A stretch of DNA of 29,373 bases from Candidatus Zixiibacteriota bacterium (lineage in GTDB: Bacteria; Zixibacteria; MSB-5A5; SM23-73-2): assembly GCA_030615745.1 (NCBI GenBank), contig JAUWYR010000031.1, forward strand, positions 1 to 29,373, given 5' to 3'. A program made the position numbers and the translations under genes. The notes under the pieces were generated by a model. It was not told where the DNA came from, made no database searches, and was given only the letters and a program-made list of their open reading frames with translations. Of this stretch, positions 5,855 through 12,745 are shown piece after piece; the first letter of the stretch is position 1; each line of letters opens with the position of its first letter.

Positions 5855-6856
5855 CTATACCTCAATCTCTTTTAGATATTTAGCCGCATCCTCAGGGGTG
5901 GTCGGATTGATATAGAATCCAGTTCCCCACTCAAACCCTGCTACCCGGGTAAGTTTGGGCATTATCTCTATGTGCCAGTGATATTCCTCTAAGTGATGAG
6001 TGTCTATCGGGCTGGTATGGATGAGAAAATTATATGGGGGATTATTTAAAGCTTTGGATAACCTTGTGAGCATCTCTTTTAAAAGCTTTGCCAAAAGAGG
6101 AATATCAGCTTTTTTTGTATCCTCAAAATCTGCAATATGACTTTTAGGCAAAACCCATGTCTCAAAAGGAAAGCGGGGTGCAAATGGCTCAATAGCGATA
6201 AAGGCATCGTTTTGGATGACCACTCTCACATTTTCAGATATTTCCTGACGGATTATATCGCAGAATATACAGCGCTCCTTGTACTCATAGTATTTATGCG
6301 CTCCCTCTAACTCCTCCAATGCCCTTTTAGGCACAATAGGAGTGGCAATAAGCTGTGAATGTGAATGCTCTAAAGAGGCACCTGCAGCCTCCCCCTGATT
6401 TTTGAATATGATGATATATCTGAATCGTGGGTCTTTTTTCAAATCCAGAGTCCTTTCCCGATATGCCCACAAAACATCCTCCATCTCCTTATCAGTTAAA
6501 TCGACCATATTCTTGAAATGGTCCGGGGTTTCGATTATCACCTCATGTGCTCCTATTCCGTCCATCTTATCAAATATTCCTCTGCCCTCTCTGTTTAAGT
6601 CTCCTTCGATCTTTAAGGCTGGGTATTTGTTTGAGATAACCCTCAAAGTCCAGCCAGGTTTGTTGGGCTCTGATCCAGGAGGACGAAATGCTAATACTTC
6701 AGGTGGGGTGGCAGATTCGTTTCCAGGACAGAAAGGACAAGCTGAATTCTGTCTCTTTTTTTTGGACAAGGTGGAAAAGTCAGTGGGCCTTTTACCCCTC
6801 TCAGTGGATATTATTACCCACCTTCCGATAATCGGGTCTTTCCTTAACTCAGGCAT
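5855..6856 (-). CDS. galT: Galactose-1-phosphate uridylyltransferase family (HIT superfamily)
   Basis: 333 residues. The N-terminus DPIIGRWVIISTERGKRP and CPFCPGNE (Cys40, Cys43, zinc ligands) are characteristic. The catalytic region reads SLEHSHSQLIATP, giving the HxHxQ nucleophile motif. A second Cys pair (CIFCDI) starts the C-terminal half, and HWHIEIMPK lies near the end. GalT swaps UMP between UDP-glucose and galactose-1-phosphate (Leloir pathway). The short HSHSQ form and the glgA neighbour leave open an ADP-glucose phosphorylase-like activity, as in the related plant enzyme. AGGAG nine bases upstream supports the start. A promoter at 7056-7083 and a 190-base structured leader precede it. 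Confidence 0.9.
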   Translation of the reverse strand: MPELRKDPIIGRWVIISTERGKRPTDFSTLSKKKRQNSACPFCPGNESATPPEVLAFRPPGSEPNKPGWTLRVISNKYPALKIEGDLNREGRGIFDKMDGIGAHEVIIETPDHFKNMVDLTDKEMEDVLWAYRERTLDLKKDPRFRYIIIFKNQGEAAGASLEHSHSQLIATPIVPKRALEELEGAHKYYEYKERCIFCDIIRQEISENVRVVIQNDAFIAIEPFAPRFPFETWVLPKSHIADFEDTKKADIPLLAKLLKEMLTRLSKALNNPPYNFLIHTSPIDTHHLEEYHWHIEIMPKLTRVAGFEWGTGFYINPTTPEDAAKYLKEIEV

Positions 6857-6893
6857 AAAACCATCTCCTAAAAATTCTCTTGATCAAAAGTTC

Positions 6894-6988
6894 GTAGTGT
6901 CCGGGTTTATCCCGGACGTTTCTTTTTCGTCGGGCATATTCGAAGTGCGAAGCATTCTTCGAAAATGCTTCGCAAAGCCCGACGCTAC
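6894..6988. repeat. Compound palindromic element with GTAGTGTC end (MITE-like)
   Basis: Imperfect terminal inverted repeats GTAGTGTCCGGG (6894-6905) and GCCCGACGCTAC (6977-6988) enclose three nested hairpins: GTCCGGG/CCCGGAC at 6898-6916, CGTCGGGC/GCCCGACG (6928-6935 with 6977-6984) and, inside it, GCGAAGCATT/AATGCTTCGC (6947-6956 with 6964-6973). It lies in the presumed 5' leader of galT. Confidence 0.6.
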
Positions 6989-7055
6989 TATCTGCTTCTT
7001 TTTTATCGGAATTTTTTAAAAATTTCATATAAGTTTCTTTGCATAAAATTCAATA

Positions 7056-7083
7056 TTAATACAAGTTTTTAAGATTTTGTCAA
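7056..7083 (-). promoter_or_regulatory. Probable sigma70-type promoter for galT-glgA
   Basis: On the minus strand TTGACA (7078-7083) and TATTAA (7056-7061) are 16 bases apart. The start point near 7048 would give a leader of about 190 bases that holds the palindromic element 6894-6988. Confidence 0.6.
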
Positions 7084-7086
7084 TAT

Positions 7087-8379
7087 TTATAATTTTAAAT
7101 CAAAAAGCCCACTTCTTTCGATTTTGGTCAATTCAAATATTTTTTGAATTAGTTTTTTTTCATTTTGACTCAATTTTTTATCCCTTCTTTGCATAACTAC
7201 CTCTGCGGTTGACAGAAATTTGTCCAGTTTATACTCCTCAAAACCTTTTTCCCCTCCCCAGAAAAAAGAGGGGACAAACTTATTCTCCAGCATTCCTCCA
7301 CCATATACGTTTGTCCCAAAACCGATATTTATTCCAGTGCTGAGGAGAGTTCCTATACCTGTTTTCACATGGTCCCCTAAAAAGCAACCCACTTTGAGTA
7401 TGTTGGTATCTATCATTTTCCCGGCTAAAACGACCTTAACAGATTTATAATTGTTTTTCAAATCCGAGTTAGTTGTCAAAGCTCCTAAGTTCACCCATTC
7501 CCCTATATAGGAGTGTCCTAAAAAACCCTCATGATATTTGTTGGAATGGCCTAAAAATATTGAGTTCTCAATCTCCCCACCTATCCTGCACCCAACTCCT
7601 ATTGAACATCCACCCCTTATTTTCCCTCCAGCTACAAAAGATTTTTGACCGATAAAAGATGGTCCTTCGATCTTAGTATGAGATTGGATAACAACATCTT
7701 CCCCAATATATATCGGACCCTTCCTCGCATCCAGAACAACCTGGGCATCAATTTGGCTTTTTTTCCCAATAAAAACTTTCTCCGAATCATAGATTTTCGC
7801 CTGAGTATCGACTTGGCTGTTTTTGAACATACCTTTGAAATCGAGATTGTGTTTTAATATTTCAAAATCTTTTCTTATCTCAGAGGAGTTCTCTGCAACC
7901 AATTCCCATAAGAAATTCACCAGCTTCAGCTTTACATCCGCAGAGTTTATTTTATTTTTTATCGACTCGATGTTTTTTCCCTCATATAAAGCAAAAACCT
8001 CATTTTTAATCTTTCTAAAGTCAGAGCCTGAGATTGAAAATCCCAAAAGCTCATCTTCGCATAACCATAGCCTTTCCTTTTCTGAAAAAGTGAGTTTTTT
8101 GGGCAAATCATCTTGAGCTAAAATCCTTCCATTCAAAAATAAAAGCTGGTCTTTCTCTTTTATTTCTAAATCATTTACTTTAAAGTGAGTCATATCTTTT
8201 AAAACATCTGAGATATAATCTCTACACAAAAGGATGGTTTCTGAAGAAGGATAAAGAGATAAAAATTTTTCCCTTAATAAAAAAATTCCACATAAAAGCT
8301 CATAAACTGGGCGGTTATAAGTTAAAGGATAGAAATTTTCGAATTTGTCATCTTCAAAAATAAAAAGTTTTTTTGCCAC
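7087..8379 (-). CDS. GlmU-like sugar nucleotidyltransferase / left-handed beta-helix acyltransferase
   Basis: 430 residues, of the Bacteroidetes-type alternative GlmU family (TIGR03991-like). The N-terminal half begins KLFIFEDDKFENFYPLTYNRPVYELL, as in this family's nucleotidyltransferase-like domain, which lacks the classic GxGTRM loop. From about residue 195 the sequence runs as hexapeptide repeats (VFIGKKSQIDAQVVLDARKG, IYIGEDVVIQSHTKI, IGVGCRIGGEI, IGEWVNLGALTTNSDLKNN), i.e. a left-handed beta-helix transferase. It probably makes UDP-GlcNAc from glucosamine-1-phosphate for the envelope, though which steps it performs is inferred. The start codon is GTG (8377-8379) with AAGGAGAG just upstream. 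It ends four bases before the galT promoter. Confidence 0.75.
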   Translation of the reverse strand: MAKKLFIFEDDKFENFYPLTYNRPVYELLCGIFLLREKFLSLYPSSETILLCRDYISDVLKDMTHFKVNDLEIKEKDQLLFLNGRILAQDDLPKKLTFSEKERLWLCEDELLGFSISGSDFRKIKNEVFALYEGKNIESIKNKINSADVKLKLVNFLWELVAENSSEIRKDFEILKHNLDFKGMFKNSQVDTQAKIYDSEKVFIGKKSQIDAQVVLDARKGPIYIGEDVVIQSHTKIEGPSFIGQKSFVAGGKIRGGCSIGVGCRIGGEIENSIFLGHSNKYHEGFLGHSYIGEWVNLGALTTNSDLKNNYKSVKVVLAGKMIDTNILKVGCFLGDHVKTGIGTLLSTGINIGFGTNVYGGGMLENKFVPSFFWGGEKGFEEYKLDKFLSTAEVVMQRRDKKLSQNEKKLIQKIFELTKIERSGLFDLKL

Positions 8380-8409
8380 AGTCTCTCCTTTTGCTTTTTT
8401 GTCTCAAAT

Positions 8410-8434
8410 CTGCCTACTGCCTACTTTTTTACTG
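8410..8434. repeat. Degenerate heptanucleotide repeat between htpX and the GlmU-like gene
   Basis: Two exact TGCCTAC units and a decayed third occupy the gap between the two genes. On the coding (minus) strand the unit is GTAGGCA, one base away from the repeat before glgA. Confidence 0.55.
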
Positions 8435-8441
8435 TTATATT

Positions 8442-9326
8442 TTACATCGACCTCAATCTCCTTATTCTTTCTTCTGCAGGTGGATGGGTGGAGAAAAGGT
8501 CATTTAACTTGCTTCTGTGTTCCAAAAGTGGATTAACAATGTAAAGATGCGCAGTAGCCTTATTAGCAACCTCCAAAGGCTCTCTGTCTTTAGAGATCTT
8601 CTCCAAGGCAGAGGCTAATCCTTCTGGATAGCGGGTTAAAAGAGATCCATTAGCATCAGCTAAGTATTCCCTTTGCCTGGAGATGGCAAATCTGAGTAGT
8701 TGGGCTATCAAGGGAGCTAAAATAGCAAAAATCAAAGCAACAAGAAGGATAATTGCACCTCCTCTTCCAGATACTTTTTTTGTCCTTCTGCTTCTGTAAA
8801 AGAAACTTCTACGCATCCAGTCAGATAAAAGCACAACAGTTCCGACTAAAACCACCACTAAAGTAGCATATCTTATATCATAGTTTTTGATATGTGAGAG
8901 TTCATGGGCTATCACCCCTTCCAATTCCAATCGGTTAAGCTTTGAAAGAAGCCCGGTGGTAACAGCAATTGATGAGTTTTTAGGGTCTTTTCCAGTGGCA
9001 AAAGCATTGGGTGCGGAATCCTCTATAATATAAGTTTTAGGAGCAGGGATGCCCGCTGCTATTGCTATCCCTTCCACTACATTTGCTAAATATGGATTCT
9101 TTTTTCTATCCACAGGTTTAGCACGGCTTATTGCCAAGACCATCTTATCCCCAAAAAAGAAAGTGCTTACAGATAAAAACAAAGCTATTGCGAAAGCAAA
9201 AAATACAAAAATATTACCAGCACCAGAGGTCTCCCCGAAAATCCAGCCCAGAAAACCAATAAAAACTATGAATAGAAATAAAATTAAAAAGCTTTTTCTT
9301 TTATTAGCAGTAATCTGTTCATACAT
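8442..9326 (-). CDS. htpX: HtpX-type membrane zinc metalloprotease (M48)
   Basis: 294 residues, the usual HtpX length. Two N-terminal membrane helices (about residues 12-30 and 37-58) precede the protease domain. The zinc motif is HELSH (141-145) with the third ligand Glu220 in SRQREYLADANG. A further membrane hairpin lies between, at about 152-168 and 190-212. HtpX degrades damaged inner-membrane proteins with its active site facing the cytoplasm. The lemA gene lies 18 bases upstream on the same strand, the common htpX-lemA pairing. The ATG has no clear Shine-Dalgarno sequence, so translation may be coupled to lemA. Substrates are not deducible. Confidence 0.93.
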   Translation of the reverse strand: MYEQITANKRKSFLILFLFIVFIGFLGWIFGETSGAGNIFVFFAFAIALFLSVSTFFFGDKMVLAISRAKPVDRKKNPYLANVVEGIAIAAGIPAPKTYIIEDSAPNAFATGKDPKNSSIAVTTGLLSKLNRLELEGVIAHELSHIKNYDIRYATLVVVLVGTVVLLSDWMRRSFFYRSRRTKKVSGRGGAIILLVALIFAILAPLIAQLLRFAISRQREYLADANGSLLTRYPEGLASALEKISKDREPLEVANKATAHLYIVNPLLEHRSKLNDLFSTHPPAEERIRRLRSM

Positions 9327-9344
9327 AAAAACAAAATGAAAAAA

Positions 9345-9896
9345 CTACTTGAAATCGACTCTGGGAGCTTCTCTTTTCTCCGGTTCCTCGATCTCAAAAT
9401 AATCTTTAAGGCTAAATCCAAAAAGATTTGCGACAATGTTAGAGGGAAAAAGTTGCTGAGTCCGATTAAAATTCATCACCGTATCGTTATAGAACTGTCG
9501 GGCATAGGCTATTTTACTTTCGATACCTGATAATTCCTCTTGAAGCAGAAGGAAGTTCTGATTGGCTTTGAGCTCAGGGTAGTTCTCCACAACAGCGAAA
9601 AGCGATTTTAAAGCGTTAGTGAGCATATTGGTGGCATCAGCTTTTTCCTTTACTGTTCCCGCCTGAGTCACAGAAGCCCTTGCCTTGGTTACATTTTCAA
9701 AAACTTCTCTCTCGTGTTTCGCATAGCCCTTCACCGTCTCAACTAAATTGGGAATTAAATCAGCCCTTTTCAAAAGTTGAACATCGATCTGATACCAGGC
9801 ATTTTCAGACTGGTTGCGAAGATTTACCAAACGGTTGTAGATAAAAATCCCCCCTAAAAAAATCAAAACTAAGATAGTTAAAATTATTATTCCCAT
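9345..9896 (-). CDS. lemA: LemA family protein
   Basis: 183 residues from ATG 9894-9896. This start is chosen because GGAGG lies four bases upstream and the protein then begins directly with its membrane helix, [16 protein letters not shown]. An upstream in-frame ATG at 9920 would add eight residues encoded by repeat-derived sequence and is not favoured. Family signatures follow: [34 protein letters not shown], then the long alpha-helical bundle and the [15 protein letters not shown] block near the C-terminus. LemA proteins are anchored with the helical domain outside the inner membrane and travel with HtpX; their biochemical role is poorly known. The upstream gap holds a heptanucleotide array. 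Confidence 0.93.
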   Translation of the reverse strand: MGIIILTILVLIFLGGIFIYNRLVNLRNQSENAWYQIDVQLLKRADLIPNLVETVKGYAKHEREVFENVTKARASVTQAGTVKEKADATNMLTNALKSLFAVVENYPELKANQNFLLLQEELSGIESKIAYARQFYNDTVMNFNRTQQLFPSNIVANLFGFSLKDYFEIEEPEKREAPRVDFK

Positions 9897-9911
9897 TTTT
9901 CCTCCAATGTT

Positions 9912-9957
9912 TAAGGTCAAGGGTCAGGGGTCAAGTAGCAAGGGGCAAGGGTCAAGA
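9912..9957 (+). repeat. Heptanucleotide array, left arm at the four-helix-bundle gene
   Basis: About six units of GGGTCAA/GGGGCAA type on the plus strand, several imperfect. The array overlaps the end of the four-helix-bundle gene and supplies its stop codon (TGA from TTGACCC on the minus strand). It is the inverted counterpart of 10305-10341. Confidence 0.75.
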
Positions 9958-10299
9958 GAGAGATCTGACTAAACCCCTTAATAGTCGACCAACTTCAGAT
10001 CTTAAATTGTTAATTTGATCATATTCCCTCTCGGTTATATAGGATAAATCTTTGACAAGCAAAATATAAGTCTCAAGTTCTCCAAGTGATCCTCTTGCAA
10101 TGCTTAGAAATTGTAAATATTCTTTTCTATGTTGCCTTTCGTATCCTTCAGCAATATTTGCAGGTATGGAGATAGCTGCTTTTTGAATTTGCGATTTTAA
10201 AACAAACTCATCCGATTTTGGGAATTTCTTAGCTATTCTATAAATATTGAGTGTTAATTCGTAAGCCTTCTGCCATACAATTAAGCTCTTAAAACTCAT
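9952..10299 (-). CDS. Four-helix-bundle protein (23S rRNA intervening-sequence protein family)
   Basis: 115 residues from ATG 10297-10299. The sequence carries the family pattern: FKSLIVWQKAYELTLNIYRIAKKFP, then SQIQKAAISIPANIAEGYERQ, and GSLGELETYILLVKDL. Members occur inside intervening sequences of 23S rRNA or free-standing; biochemical function is unknown, with RNA/DNA binding proposed. An upstream in-frame start at 10344 would add 15 residues (MRGARIEGQGARVKK) encoded by heptanucleotide repeats and overlapping purE, so it is rejected. The gene is bracketed by inverted GGGGCAA-type arrays and interrupts a purD-purE to lemA-htpX block, which suggests it arrived as a unit. No clear ribosome-binding site is seen. 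Confidence 0.88.
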   Translation of the reverse strand: MSFKSLIVWQKAYELTLNIYRIAKKFPKSDEFVLKSQIQKAAISIPANIAEGYERQHRKEYLQFLSIARGSLGELETYILLVKDLSYITEREYDQINNLRSEVGRLLRGLVRSLS

Positions 10300-10304
10300 C
10301 TTTT

Positions 10305-10341
10305 TAACCCTTGCCCCTTGCCCCTCAATCCTTGCCCCTCT
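10305..10341 (-). repeat. Heptanucleotide array, right arm at the four-helix-bundle gene
   Basis: Units of GGGGCAA/GGGGCAA/GGATTGA type read on the minus strand. At least 15 consecutive bases, GCAAGGGGCAAGGGT, are complementary to the left arm at 9912-9957 when read along one strand, so the two arms can form a stem around the gene. Confidence 0.75.
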
Positions 10342-10805
10342 CAATTCCGACTCAACTCCTTTTTAAAACTTTCCAGCTTCTTTTTCAGCCTTTTATCGGA
10401 CAGAGCGAGAATCTGGCAGGCTAAAATAGCTGAGTTTTTTGCTCCTGATTTACCTAAGGCTAAAGTTGCTACCGGAACTCCTTTTGGCATCTGGAGCATC
10501 GAAAGAAGGGAGTCTATCCCTTTAAAAGCTGAATTTGGCACAGGGACACCTATGACTGGAAGATTTGTCCAGGAGGCGACTACTCCAGGAAGATGAGCGG
10601 ACATTCCAGCAACACAAATTATGACCTTAATCCCCTTTTTCTCAGCTTCAAAAGCTAAGTTTTTTGTCCTCTCAGGATTTCTATGAGCAGATGAAACCTC
10701 TGTCTTAAAAGGGATATTAAATTTTTTCAAAAGATTTTCTGTTTCCGAGACTATTTCTAAATCTGATTTACTCCCGATTATTACCAAAACCTTTTCTTTT
10801 TTCAT
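10341..10805 (-). CDS. purE: N5-carboxyaminoimidazole ribonucleotide mutase (class I PurE)
   Basis: 154 residues. It converts N5-CAIR to CAIR in purine synthesis. GSKSD (11-15), SSAHRNPE (38-45, with the catalytic-type His41) and AGMSAHLPG (66-74) form the active site, and LGKSGAKNSAILA near residue 118 is the conserved C-terminal motif. Class I (PurK-dependent) is indicated by the GSKSD and SAHR pattern and short length. It starts one base after the purD stop, so the two are co-transcribed. purK is not in the window. Confidence 0.95.
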   Translation of the reverse strand: MKKEKVLVIIGSKSDLEIVSETENLLKKFNIPFKTEVSSAHRNPERTKNLAFEAEKKGIKVIICVAGMSAHLPGVVASWTNLPVIGVPVPNSAFKGIDSLLSMLQMPKGVPVATLALGKSGAKNSAILACQILALSDKRLKKKLESFKKELSRN

Positions 10806-10806
10806 T

Positions 10807-12087
10807 TTAAAAATATCTTCCTTTTACCTTCATCCCTTTTCTACTAATATCTCTTCGAAACTGCATTCCATCAAATCTTATTCTATCCACAGCCAAGTAA
10901 GCTTTTGATCCAGCCTTTTCCAGAGAGCTGTCCACTCCGGTCACCCCTAAAACTCTACCGCCGTCGGTTTTAAACTTTCCATTTTCGAGTTTTGTTCCAG
11001 CATGAAATATTAAAGCATCATTTTCAACTTTGGCTAATCCAAAAATCTCTTTACCTTTCTCATATTTCCCGGGGTAGCCTGCTGATGCTAAGATCACACA
11101 TACTGCGAAGGCATCTTTCCATTTGACACTTTCTAATTCCAACTCCCCTTCAATCACAGAAAAAAGTATCTCTACTAAATCGTTTTTCAGAAGAGGTAAG
11201 ACCACCTGTGTCTCAGGGTCTCCAAACCTGCAGTTGAACTCCATAACCTTTGGTCCAATTTCAGTAAGCATCAGTCCAGCATAAAGTATCCCTTTGAAAA
11301 TTCTTCCCTCCCTTTCCAAACCAAAAATAGTGGGCTCAAGGACCTCATCGTAAATTTTTTTCATCAATCTCTCATCTACAAAATGGGTCGGGGCATAAGC
11401 TCCCATCCCTCCGGTATTGGGACCTGCGTCTCCATCATATATCCTTTTATGGTCCTGGGAAGGAAACATTGGTATTATAGTCTTTCCATCGGTGAAAGCC
11501 ATTATAGTTACCTCTTCACCTTCAAGAAAATCCTCAACAATTATTCTTGAGCCTGCTTCTTTAAATATTTTTTCAACCATTGTTTTTCTAATAGCGTCTT
11601 CAGCTTGCGAGAAATTCTCTACTGGTATACATCCCTTGCCACCAGCTAAGCCATCAGCTTTAACAACTAATGGGAAAGGTGCTTCGCTTAAAAAATCGAG
11701 TGCTTTATCTTTATCATCAAAGATCTTAAAACTGGCAGTAGGAATGTGATATTTTTTCATAAACTCTTTGGCGAAGGCTTTGCTTCCCTCGATCTCAGCT
11801 GCTTTTTTCGATGGGCCAAAAATTTTCAACCCCCTTTTTACGAATTCGTCCACTATTCCTAAGGTTAAAGGAAGCTCAGGACCAACAACGGTTAGATCCA
11901 GAGATTTTCTTTGTGCGAAATCGGCTAATCCCTTCAAATCATCTAACTTTATATCGACACATTCTCCTAATTGCGAAATCCCCGCATTTCCAGGAGCAGA
12001 ATAGATTTTTTTTACCATCTTAGATTGATGGAGTTTCCACACCAAGGCGTGTTCTCTACCCCCTGCTCCGACTACTAATACTTTCAT
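10807..12087 (-). CDS. purD: Phosphoribosylamine-glycine ligase (GAR synthetase)
   Basis: 426 residues, the normal size. It joins phosphoribosylamine and glycine with ATP in the second step of purine synthesis. The N-terminal domain has VVGAGGREHALVWKL and GPELPLTLGIVDEF; the ATP-grasp core has GSKAFAKEFM, VKADGLAGGKG and the DHKRIYDGDAGPNTGGMGAY loop; metal ligands lie in EFNCRFGDPETQVVLP. GAGGAGAG precedes the ATG. It is the first gene of the leftward block, divergent from the QueT-type gene, with a promoter at 12121-12150. No PurR-like operator or purine riboswitch is visible in the 38 bases or so of leader. Confidence 0.96.
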   Translation of the reverse strand: MKVLVVGAGGREHALVWKLHQSKMVKKIYSAPGNAGISQLGECVDIKLDDLKGLADFAQRKSLDLTVVGPELPLTLGIVDEFVKRGLKIFGPSKKAAEIEGSKAFAKEFMKKYHIPTASFKIFDDKDKALDFLSEAPFPLVVKADGLAGGKGCIPVENFSQAEDAIRKTMVEKIFKEAGSRIIVEDFLEGEEVTIMAFTDGKTIIPMFPSQDHKRIYDGDAGPNTGGMGAYAPTHFVDERLMKKIYDEVLEPTIFGLEREGRIFKGILYAGLMLTEIGPKVMEFNCRFGDPETQVVLPLLKNDLVEILFSVIEGELELESVKWKDAFAVCVILASAGYPGKYEKGKEIFGLAKVENDALIFHAGTKLENGKFKTDGGRVLGVTGVDSSLEKAGSKAYLAVDRIRFDGMQFRRDISRKGMKVKGRYF

Positions 12088-12120
12088 ATCTTTTCTCTCC
12101 TCTATTTTTTAAATGCTTTC

Positions 12121-12150
12121 AAAATAAAGCAAAACCAAAAAAAAATGCAA
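12121..12150 (-). promoter_or_regulatory. Possible promoter for purD
   Basis: On the minus strand TTGCAT (12145-12150) and TATTTT (12121-12126) are 18 bases apart, with a T-rich spacer. Both boxes are suboptimal. Confidence 0.45.
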
Positions 12151-12159
12151 GTATTTTTG

Positions 12160-12187
12160 TTGACAAAGAGGATTTAACTTTTAATAT
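12160..12187 (+). promoter_or_regulatory. Sigma70-type promoter for the QueT-type gene
   Basis: TTGACA (12160-12165) and TAATAT (12182-12187) have a 16-base spacer. Transcription would start near 12194, leaving a leader of only about 12 bases. Confidence 0.75.
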
Positions 12188-12205
12188 AGGAAAATAAAGA
12201 AAATT

Positions 12206-12691
12206 ATGTTGCTTTCAACTAAATATTTAGCTCAGGTGGGAATCATAGCTTCTTTATATGCAGTGATAACCATAATCTTTGCTCCGATTAGCTACGGACC
12301 AGTGCAAGTTAGAATATCTGAGGCTTTGACTGTTCTCCCCTTTGTTACCCCCTCAGCTATTTTGGGGCTTTTTTTCGGGTGTGTAGTGGCAAACATATAT
12401 GGTGGCCTGGGATTACCTGATATAGTAGGAGGAAGTCTTTTAACACTTCTGGCTGCAATTTTTACCTATCTTTTATCCAAGACCAAAAAGCCAATTTTAG
12501 CCCCTTTGCCTCCTGTAGTTGTAAATGCCTTGGGTGTTAGTCTTTATTTACACATATTATTTAATCTTCCGTATCTTTTGACTGTTATCTATATCGCCTT
12601 CGGTGAGTTTTTAGCCTGTTATGTTCTAGGATACCCTTTGCTCAAGCTGATTTTATCGAGGGAGAAACTTCTGAACCTGATAAGATTTTGA
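12206..12691 (+). CDS. queT: QueT-type queuosine-precursor transporter (ECF S component)
   Basis: 161 residues, nearly all hydrophobic, with five or six membrane helices. The early segment SYGPVQVRISEALTVLPF is the QueT signature, and the following FFGCVVANIYGGLGLPDIVGG fits the substrate-binding S-component fold. QueT captures a deazapurine precursor of queuosine and works with an ECF energising module (EcfA/A'/T), which is not in this window. The gene has its own strong promoter but only about 12 bases of leader, so the preQ1 riboswitch often found before queT cannot be present. Its Shine-Dalgarno sequence is weak. Substrate assignment comes from family membership only. Confidence 0.82.
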   Translation: MLLSTKYLAQVGIIASLYAVITIIFAPISYGPVQVRISEALTVLPFVTPSAILGLFFGCVVANIYGGLGLPDIVGGSLLTLLAAIFTYLLSKTKKPILAPLPPVVVNALGVSLYLHILFNLPYLLTVIYIAFGEFLACYVLGYPLLKLILSREKLLNLIRF

Positions 12692-12745
12692 TTGAAAAAG
12701 AATGCTTTATATATTTGATTTAAGCATCTTTGAAGGAGATACGAA

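Noticed and set aside
6402-7019. 205-codon plus-strand frame opposite galT
   Set aside because: Most of it lies antisense to a clearly conserved galT; the rest covers the palindromic element.
10300-10344. Extended N-terminus of the four-helix-bundle protein
   Set aside because: The extra 15 residues come from heptanucleotide repeats and overlap the purE stop; the family begins at the internal Met.
11417-12023. Several plus-strand frames opposite purD
   Set aside because: Antisense shadows of a conserved gene; low-quality composition and no ribosome-binding sites.
12188-12205. preQ1 riboswitch before the QueT-type gene
   Set aside because: Only about 12 bases of leader follow the predicted transcript start.
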